From the NCBI RefSeq assembly GCF_017743865.1, contig NZ_JAGHRJ010000001.1, forward strand, positions 1,203,731 to 1,267,730: a stretch of DNA of 64,000 nucleotides, written 5' to 3'. The notes under the pieces are model-generated. The model saw nothing but the letters and a program-made list of their open reading frames with translations, was not told the DNA's origin and made no database searches. Position 1 is the stretch's first letter. Each line of letters starts with the position of its first letter. The stretch is from Labrenzia sp. R4_2 (GTDB lineage Bacteria > Pseudomonadota > Alphaproteobacteria > Rhizobiales > Stappiaceae). The position numbers were made by a program, and so were the translations under genes. Below, piece after piece: positions 58,395-64,000 of this stretch.

Positions 58395-59655
58395 TGATTT
58401 GCCTCCAGATTCTGCAGGATGTGCCTTCGATCAGTTGAAGGGTGCCTTCGTTGTGGGTTTGGGTGATGTCGTCCGCGCGCACCGGGCAGGCGAGATCAGC
58501 CCGGCGATCCATCGCCGTCTTGACCCGTGCCTTATCGCCATCGATGACTTGCAAGAGTTCGCCGACGATTTTGCGGGCCGGGTTGGACCCGAAGTGATAA
58601 GCGTCGGTGAAATTCTTCAGATCCCGTGTGAAATCCGTGTCGAAATCCATGTCCACGATGGGCGCAAGTTTTGAGAGCCGATCACGGAATTTGTGGTTTG
58701 CGGCAGCAAGTCCGAAGTCATTGATGCGCTGCTGCATCTCGGAGATCGTCGGTGGAATGAAGAAGATGAGCTCGACTTCGTTTTCGTCGCACCAGGCGGC
58801 GATCTCTTCGACCATCGCCCACAGGTCTTCTGATTGCTTGAACCGCCGCCAGTCAGCTGCACCATTGGTGCCAACCTGCTTGGCGAAAAGGGACGGGAGA
58901 TCCCGGTCAATTGCAATGTCCGGCCAGTAGCGCGCCCAGTGGCCCAGACCGAGTCCCCGGCCGTGATAAACAGCCGGCAGGATCAATGTGCCGTTTGGTG
59001 TCTGCAAGATGCACTCGTCGCATAAGGCAGGGTCTAACAGCGCGTCGACGGAGAGCGTTTCAAGACCGCTGAGTTCAGCAGCCTTCGCTTCAGAAATGGG
59101 GGACAGTGCCAGCTTCTCGACCGCTTCGAAGACCTGCGGGTAGCGGTCCTGCAAAAGCGCCCAACCGATCTTGGCAACAAACCAGTTCGTGTAATAGCCG
59201 AACGGATCATTTGCGAGCGAGATCGCTTCCGGTACGCGGTTCATGCCGCCCTTGAACCGGGCATCCATGGACCGAAGCGGAAGGCTGACGATCAATGTTT
59301 CCAGTTCCGCGTTTTCCTTCAGATATTGGAAGGTGTCGTAGATCTCGAAAACGGTCGCGCCGCCATAGGCGAAATTGTAGACGTCGTCGCGTCCGAGCTC
59401 CTGCCAGTACTTGTCCTGGAGCGCACGCGCGCGGCTGTCACCCAGAACAATCGTCGGCGCCTTGATGCGCGGATACTCGATCATCTTGTAGAGCGGATAA
59501 TGCGCCTTGACGCTGATTTCCGTTTTGTCGAGACCGAGATCGACGATCTGGTTGTGGTTGTAAGCGTCAACCACACCGTTGAACGCAACCGGGGCCAGAG
59601 CGAGGCACGCGGTCACGGTCAATGCAGCAGTGTAGAGTTTCGGTTTCAGCTTCAT
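58387..59655 (-). CDS. SGNH-type acetyltransferase/esterase (AlgJ/AlgX-like)
   Basis: 422 residues. An N-terminal signal or anchor (KLYTAALTVTACLALAPVAF) precedes an SGNH-fold domain: nucleophile Ser in TIVLGDSRARAL and the Asp/His pair in DAYHFGSN near residue 360. It would take acetyl groups from AlgI and place them on the polymer. Sequence is not close to AlgJ or AlgX, so the assignment is from fold and neighbours. Start options are ATG 59679 (AAAGGA) and ATG 59655 (GAGG); I choose the second because the signal peptide begins there. Confidence 0.72.
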   Translation of the reverse strand: MKLKPKLYTAALTVTACLALAPVAFNGVVDAYNHNQIVDLGLDKTEISVKAHYPLYKMIEYPRIKAPTIVLGDSRARALQDKYWQELGRDDVYNFAYGGATVFEIYDTFQYLKENAELETLIVSLPLRSMDARFKGGMNRVPEAISLANDPFGYYTNWFVAKIGWALLQDRYPQVFEAVEKLALSPISEAKAAELSGLETLSVDALLDPALCDECILQTPNGTLILPAVYHGRGLGLGHWARYWPDIAIDRDLPSLFAKQVGTNGAADWRRFKQSEDLWAMVEEIAAWCDENEVELIFFIPPTISEMQQRINDFGLAAANHKFRDRLSKLAPIVDMDFDTDFTRDLKNFTDAYHFGSNPARKIVGELLQVIDGDKARVKTAMDRRADLACPVRADDITQTHNEGTLQLIEGTSCRIWRQING

Positions 59656-59864
59656 AGCTGTGGCCCTCGTTTGATCCATTTGGCTGGATCCTTTCAAGAG
59701 CTGGGCCAATTCATTTTATGATTATAAAAATAAACAAAAACAGATACTTATGGAGATTTTGCATTTTTGGAAACAGGTAGGGCTTAGCAATTGTGCAAGA
59801 CCGGTTTTGCAAATTGAAAAGGTCTCTGAGTGCGTTAGAGTCCTGGGTGTCGAATACCCTGTGA

Positions 59865-60025
59865 GTGTCACCCCGGACGGAGCGGAGCGAAGTTCCGGGG
59901 TCCACTCGCAGTGCTGCATGCCAAAGCCGGAATTTCCTATCAGTCGATCGGCATCCGCTAGTTATTGCACGCTAGGCTCTGCAAATGAGTGGGCCCGGGG
60001 TCTCACCTCGTTCGCCCGGGGTGAC
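59865..60025. repeat. Pair of inverted copies of a palindromic intergenic repeat
   Basis: In the 473-base gap between alg8 and the SGNH gene, 59865-59907 contains CACCCCGG and CCGGGGTCCACTC; 59987-60025 reads as its reverse complement with a few changes. Each copy is itself a hairpin, with CCCCGG and CCGGGG arms. Such GTCACCCCGG...GGTCCACTC elements look like dispersed REP-type repeats. No gene is visible in the gap. Confidence 0.7.
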
Positions 60026-60128
60026 CGCAGTGCCGGGAACAGGTTCTCCACCTGTATTTCTGCCTCGGAGAGTGGAACATTTCCTGTCCCCCCGAATACA
60101 GTTGCATTCTCCGGGAACAGCCGGCCAG

Positions 60129-61721
60129 TCAAGCTGCCAGTCCGAGAACGTTGGCGATCATGAGGCCACTCGGCGGTTCAATCAGGCCGGCCATCAGGCA
60201 CACACCGACGAACAGCATCGTCACATAAAGAAGTGTGAGATAACTCGCCATGAGGTTCTGAAGAGTGGCGAGCAGCCCGTCGCCTTCACCCGCACGTTGG
60301 TCGCCGCGGTTGGACCAGCGCTGTTTCGACAGACGGAAGATGCAGTAGACCTTCACCGACGCATTGATCAGCTGGTTGAAATAGAGAATGAACGGATAGC
60401 TGAGGTCGACTTTCCGGGCGTACTGGTAGAGAAACAGCGACAGCAGCATCCGGGTTATGCAGATGAAGACCACATATCCAAAGATGTAGTAGGGGTCATA
60501 GAGAAACGTGGTACAGACCGCGAGCACCGGGCTCACCAGCATGGTCCACATGGAAACGCGCTGGTCCAAAAGGCACCACCAGATAAAGAACGGCATACGG
60601 CCAGGCCCCAATGCCAGCGCACGAGAACCATTGCGCAGCATGTTGCCAGACCAGCGGCGGAAGTTCTGAACCATCCGGTCCATGCCCGAACCTTCAATGA
60701 CTTCAACCGTGTAGCCCATGGCATCGGGCACATAGAGCATGCGGCAGCCGGATTGGAGCATGTAGTACCAGGTGCTCTTGTCATCTCCCGACAGGAAGCG
60801 GAACTTGCCCCACAACCAGTGTTCCAGATGGTCTGCCTCTAGAAGACGGATAAACTTGAGTTTTGTCAGGTGGTTCGCCCGGAAAACGGACATCCGTCCC
60901 GTCAGGGTCAGAACCCGGCCGGAGAGCGAGTGGGATTGCATGGCCAGCCGGCGCTGCGCAAAGCGCATGGTCAGCCAGTTGGCAATCCAGCGCGGGCCGA
61001 TGCAAAGCACTTCTTCATCCGTCGTGCAGGCCTGCAGATCCGGGTAGAGTTTGAAAAGCGGCAGGCATGCACCAACAGCGTTTTTGGCCAGGATGAAGTC
61101 GCCATCCATGAAGATGATCAGGTCGTCGTCTGCCACATCACCCCGGCTCATCGCACGCAAAACGAGACCAATCGCCAAACGCTTGCCTGGCTGGTTCTGC
61201 CGGACGACATGAAGGGTCACATCGAGGTCGGACCATTCCCGGGCCAGAAGATTGGAAATGAGGTCTTCGTCATACCGGTCGCCGGAGCCGAGCCAGATCG
61301 TGCCCGGAACACCGGCGTCCCGGATTTCGCGGCAGATCGACCGGATCACCTTTTCCGTGATGTCCCGGTGTTCCTTATAGGTCGTCATCATGAAGTGGAG
61401 GTGGCGGGGCCGCCAGCCGTCATCCCATACCTTCTTCCCGGCGTCCCGCATGGAAGGGTAGACAAACTTGCCATAAATCCACGCCCGAACAGCGTGAGTG
61501 AACCACCAGCCATAGCGCCATATGCCTAGGATTCCGATGACAAAGGTGATCTGTTTCGTCGCCGGGCTGAAGAAGACGTTTTCAAAAGTGGTCAACCCGA
61601 CAAAGCAAAGGCCGAAGTAAAGGCTGATCTGGAACAGCGCAAACGGTGTCCATTTGGCCAACCCCTTCGGTTGATGCGTGATTTCATCGACGTTGAAATC
61701 CTGTTGCAGGGACCGGCTCAT
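60129..61721 (-). CDS. alg8: Mannuronan synthase catalytic subunit Alg8 (GT2)
   Basis: 530 residues. Two N-terminal and about four C-terminal membrane helices flank a GT2 domain: LIIFMDGDF (UDP/GDP-metal binding), GDDKSTWYYML (catalytic-base region) and QNFRRW (QxxRW, about 375). It polymerises GDP-mannuronate and needs Alg44. Its ATG overlaps the alg44 stop by four bases. Confidence 0.93.
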   Translation of the reverse strand: MSRSLQQDFNVDEITHQPKGLAKWTPFALFQISLYFGLCFVGLTTFENVFFSPATKQITFVIGILGIWRYGWWFTHAVRAWIYGKFVYPSMRDAGKKVWDDGWRPRHLHFMMTTYKEHRDITEKVIRSICREIRDAGVPGTIWLGSGDRYDEDLISNLLAREWSDLDVTLHVVRQNQPGKRLAIGLVLRAMSRGDVADDDLIIFMDGDFILAKNAVGACLPLFKLYPDLQACTTDEEVLCIGPRWIANWLTMRFAQRRLAMQSHSLSGRVLTLTGRMSVFRANHLTKLKFIRLLEADHLEHWLWGKFRFLSGDDKSTWYYMLQSGCRMLYVPDAMGYTVEVIEGSGMDRMVQNFRRWSGNMLRNGSRALALGPGRMPFFIWWCLLDQRVSMWTMLVSPVLAVCTTFLYDPYYIFGYVVFICITRMLLSLFLYQYARKVDLSYPFILYFNQLINASVKVYCIFRLSKQRWSNRGDQRAGEGDGLLATLQNLMASYLTLLYVTMLFVGVCLMAGLIEPPSGLMIANVLGLAA

Positions 61722-63322
61722 GTCGCGTCTCCGATGTAGCCTGAGATCAGCTGCAAGACCTTGTTTGCGCGGTGCCGCTCAAAGTAGACGGTGACGGGTG
61801 TTCCAGATTGGGGAAGGGCGCCCTCTTTTGCGACCAGATCAACCTTTGCAGAGCGCGCATCTGGTGCCCTGAAACGGTGCATTTGTGTGGTCTCATCGAT
61901 GAAACCGTCTGTGCGGCTAATCATGTCCACTGTGGCTTCTATCCAGCGGTCTTCTGCCGGCACATAAATGCGAGCCGGGCTGCCCTTGCGGACCTGAGTG
62001 ATTTCTTCCTGGGTCAGGAAGGCTGTGATGACCCGGTGATCTCTTTCTTCCAGAACCACAAGTGGGGCACCGGCTTTAAGCGTTTGACCATCGGCTGCAA
62101 TCACATCCACAACAGCGGCATTGGAGCCAACCGTCACCGGCATCATTTCCGGTTGAGCGCGCAGCTCTTCCAAAAGCTTGGTGCGGAAGTCGACTTCCTG
62201 TTGCCAGCGGGCCACTTCGGCAATGCGTTCGGCCTTGAGGCCGCTGAACTTGTCGCCGTTCAGGATGCCGATGTTCCCGCCTTCAGCGCCCAGTTTCTCC
62301 AACTCGGCAACGTGAATGATGTGCTTTTCAAGCGCGCTTTGGGCGGCAGCAAACTCCAGTTGCGAGGTGGCGAGCACATCCCGTTTCAAGTAGCCTTGAG
62401 CGAACAGATCCTTGTAGCGGTTCAACCGGTCCTGGGCCGTTTCAACGGCAAGTTCAAGAGTGACAGTTTCTGCGCGTGCCTGACGAAGATCATTGGCAGC
62501 GACAAGGCTGTAGCCTGTTTCCCGGTCGGCTTCGACTTGCAGGTAAAGCTCGTGCTCGGAAAGCTCCACTTGCGCCTGCATCAGGGCGGTTTCGGCCTTT
62601 CGGATTTCCGAAATCAGAGCATCGTTCTCGATAAAGGCGATCGGAACTCCAGAAGCTGCAATATCACCGGTGCGCAGGTTCAGACCTGTCAGCCGCCCTG
62701 TTGCCGGTGCCGTGACCTCATAACGTTCTGCACTGACGACTGCGGTCGAGATTTCCAGGCGGAAGAGCGTTGCGAAAATGTAGATCCCGACATACCCGAA
62801 GACGGCAATGCCAAGGACGAAATAGAAGAGCGTCATGACGATCTGCTTGATTGGCCAGCGGCGGACGGGGATTTCCTGTGCCGGATTTGGGTCCGGTTTG
62901 GTCGGCACCGGCGTGACCGGTGTATCGATGCGAACAATTGTGTCAGTGACGTCTGTCATCTTGCCGCGGACGAGATCCTCGACAAAGTGTTGCATCAAAG
63001 CGGTTTCCCGCTCGCCAAGGTCCACGAAGCGGAAAGCGACTTCTTTGGTGTCTTCACTCGAACGGACGACTTCGGCACTTGCCTTCAAGGTGATGTTGAA
63101 GCCCTGGAACGGCAGGGTGCACAAGAGAGTGTGGTCAGACCCGACCTCAGGAAGCGGCGCCGAAAGGCCGGAGATCCGGCAACCGCCGAGCCCCCAATCC
63201 GCAGCATCAAAAGTCTGATCACCAAGGGTGACGCGCATCGGCGCTGTTACCCTGTAGTGCAGCCTTTGGCTGGGCCTTTCATGAATGATGTCCACTTTTG
63301 CAACCTTTGATCTCAACGACAC
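61718..63322 (-). CDS. alg44: Alg44-type PilZ/membrane-fusion polymerase co-subunit
   Basis: 534 residues. An N-terminal PilZ domain (about 15-115) has the c-di-GMP motif R20-x3-R24 and a variant second motif D42-x-G44-x-x-G47, with Gly instead of the usual Ser. A TM helix (about 175-200) follows, then a periplasmic HlyD-like part with long coiled coil (about 240-360) and barrel-sandwich segments. It activates Alg8 on c-di-GMP binding. First gene of the - strand run that ends with the two-component pair. Confidence 0.92.
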   Translation of the reverse strand: MSLRSKVAKVDIIHERPSQRLHYRVTAPMRVTLGDQTFDAADWGLGGCRISGLSAPLPEVGSDHTLLCTLPFQGFNITLKASAEVVRSSEDTKEVAFRFVDLGERETALMQHFVEDLVRGKMTDVTDTIVRIDTPVTPVPTKPDPNPAQEIPVRRWPIKQIVMTLFYFVLGIAVFGYVGIYIFATLFRLEISTAVVSAERYEVTAPATGRLTGLNLRTGDIAASGVPIAFIENDALISEIRKAETALMQAQVELSEHELYLQVEADRETGYSLVAANDLRQARAETVTLELAVETAQDRLNRYKDLFAQGYLKRDVLATSQLEFAAAQSALEKHIIHVAELEKLGAEGGNIGILNGDKFSGLKAERIAEVARWQQEVDFRTKLLEELRAQPEMMPVTVGSNAAVVDVIAADGQTLKAGAPLVVLEERDHRVITAFLTQEEITQVRKGSPARIYVPAEDRWIEATVDMISRTDGFIDETTQMHRFRAPDARSAKVDLVAKEGALPQSGTPVTVYFERHRANKVLQLISGYIGDAT

Positions 63323-63454
63323 CCATCTGTTCGCAAGGACGATGCCAAACTGTGGGGGGGACGATCAGAGGCGATGTTTATTTTGGAGATATGAATTATC
63401 GAATTGAAAAATATACGGAAAAAATGAAGTTCGCATCGGGCAGAAAGCCGGGAT

Positions 63455-63473
63455 TTGCAAAATGGGAACCTTG
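63455..63473 (-). promoter_or_regulatory. Candidate sigma-54 promoter of alg44
   Basis: On the - strand AAGGTTCCCATTTTGCAA has GG and GC exactly ten bases apart and a perfect TTGCA -12 element; the -24 part matches less well. Start point would be near 63445, about 120 bases before the alg44 ATG. The rest of 63323-63530 is AT-rich and holds no gene. Confidence 0.5.
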
Positions 63474-63530
63474 GAAACTTGATCGCGGTCCTCTGGCGCT
63501 TCCGAATTTGCAAAAAAGGGTACCGGACCA

Positions 63531-63568
63531 AAAACAATAAGGGCCGCGTTTTTCTCAAAACGCGACCC
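63531..63568 (-). terminator. Intrinsic terminator after the repeat protein
   Basis: On the - strand GGGTCGCGTTTT-GAGA-AAAACGCGGCCC forms a stem of 11 pairs with one mismatch, followed by TTATTGTTTTT. It begins 15 bases after the stop at 63584. Confidence 0.8.
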
Positions 63569-63583
63569 GGTCTTTTGAGTTGC

Positions 63584-64000
63584 TTAGAGGATGAAGCAGT
63601 CGTTGTCGTGCAAGGCCGAAACTGTCTGATTACCGACACCGACCAGCGTGCAGACCTCCTGATAGGCATCGTTGCCGTTAAGGTCGATTAGTAGCGTTAG
63701 GTCTTTGCCAATGACGTCAACAGCGAGACGCGATAATGCGACTGCATAATCGTAGCCAATTTCACCGACGAGTTTCGCTTGACCGTTGGAGTTGTCCGCA
63801 CTGATCTGTACCGGTGCAGTGTCTGTGGCGTTCTGACCATCGGAGTTGTCCGCACTGATCTGTACCGGTGCAGTGTCTGTGGCGTTCTGACCATCGGAGT
63901 TGTCTGCGCTGATCTGTAGCGGTGCAATGTCTGTGGCGTTCTGACCGTCGGAGTTGTCCGCACTGATCTGTACCGGTGCAGTGTCTGCGGCGTTCTGACC
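63584..64000 (-). CDS. Tandem-repeat protein, C-terminal part (runs off right edge)
   Basis: The - strand frame is open from the window end to TAA at 63586-63584, giving 138 residues. The visible part has four consecutive 18-residue repeats of the pattern DGQNATDTAPVQISADNS, then a unique C-terminal domain (GEIGYDYAVALSRLAVDVIG and following) with two cysteines near the end. No start is in the window. The low-charge, Asn/Asp/Ser/Thr-rich repeat suggests a secreted or surface protein. The gene is upstream of alg44 in the same direction, so a biofilm-matrix role is possible, but there is no direct evidence. Confidence 0.75.
   Translation of the reverse strand, partial: GQNAADTAPVQISADNSDGQNATDIAPLQISADNSDGQNATDTAPVQISADNSDGQNATDTAPVQISADNSNGQAKLVGEIGYDYAVALSRLAVDVIGKDLTLLIDLNGNDAYQEVCTLVGVGNQTVSALHDNDCFIL
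63781..63996. repeat. Four 54-bp tandem repeats inside the C-terminal coding region
   Basis: Units begin GACC at 63781, 63835, 63889, 63943, and a fifth begins at 63997. Units differ by only a few bases (third unit has most changes). Spacing of exactly 54 bases keeps the - strand reading frame (18 residues). Confidence 0.95.

Noticed and set aside
61772..63310. 512-codon + strand frame opposite alg44
   Set aside because: Shadow of alg44; Cys/His-rich composition and no domain match.
63518..63538. Second sigma-54-like element before alg44 (TTGCA with upstream GGT)
   Set aside because: GG and GC are 11 rather than 10 bases apart and the -24 part does not match.
63697..63963. 88-codon - strand frame across the 54-bp repeats (RTTPTVRTPQ-type)
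   Set aside because: The 54-bp unit keeps this frame open by chance. The other frame continues into a unique C-terminal domain with a stop and terminator, so it is the coding one.
63781..63996. CRISPR array
   Set aside because: Copies are directly adjacent 54-bp units without spacers, in phase with a reading frame.

Overview
The window is a stretch of an alphaproteobacterial chromosome, most likely Rhizobiales and probably a marine Stappiaceae (Roseibium/Labrenzia-like). The reasons are the core gene order rpsB-tsf-pyrH-frr-uppS-cdsA-dxr-rseP-bamA-lpxD-fabZ-lpxA-lpxI-lpxB, direct-repeat SOS boxes of the alphaproteobacterial GTTC-N7-GTTC type in front of lexA, isolated bacteriochlorophyll genes (bchE, bchJ), and a PpsR-type TGT-N12-ACA palindrome. 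The genus is inference. No tRNA, rRNA, CRISPR array or intact insertion sequence is visible.

1-18220 is housekeeping: the 3' part of dnaE, a convergent glyoxalase-fold gene, then a long + strand run for translation (rpsB, tsf, frr), UMP kinase, isoprenoid and phospholipid synthesis (uppS, cdsA, dxr), envelope proteolysis and assembly (rseP, bamA) and lipid A synthesis (lpxD, fabZ, lpxA, lpxI, lpxB). 18254-23313 holds a LysR regulator divergent from a DJ-1/PfpI protein, a Tat-exported PhoX-type phosphatase, a secreted SnoaL-like protein and a small excisionase-type DNA-binding protein behind an FNR/FixK-type box. 23505-27257 is an alcohol dehydrogenase, Kef-type antiporter and universal stress protein set that looks low-oxygen related. 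27305-34180 has gltA, gltX, a ComEC with a degraded hydrolase end, and lexA with two SOS boxes.

34490-44845 is accessory. After a DUF1194 protein come bchJ and bchE, whose promoter carries a PpsR-type palindrome and a near-perfect FNR box. Then comes the most unusual locus, 37915-44002: seven closely packed + strand genes in which three different proteins carry Rieske [2Fe-2S] domains. One is fused to an FMN/[3Fe-4S] glutamate-synthase domain, one to a full thiamine-diphosphate enzyme, and one to a ferric-reductase-like haem membrane domain. They come with three tiny membrane proteins and a membrane-anchored Cys-rich protein. I know of no described pathway with this composition.

45005-63322 is an alginate-like exopolysaccharide locus: algD, a HAD phosphatase-fold protein and a Nudix hydrolase, then a long - strand run of alg44 (PilZ, c-di-GMP), alg8, an SGNH acetylation protein, a tiny membrane protein, an AlgK-like Sel1 protein, algI, a secreted protein of unknown fold, a hybrid histidine kinase with a CxxCH haem-type sensor domain, and a sigma-54 response regulator. 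Good sigma-54 promoter matches stand in front of algD and the HAD gene, and a weaker one in front of alg44, which ties the regulator to its locus. At the right edge is the C-terminal part of a protein with perfect 18-residue (54-nt) tandem repeats, cut by the window end.
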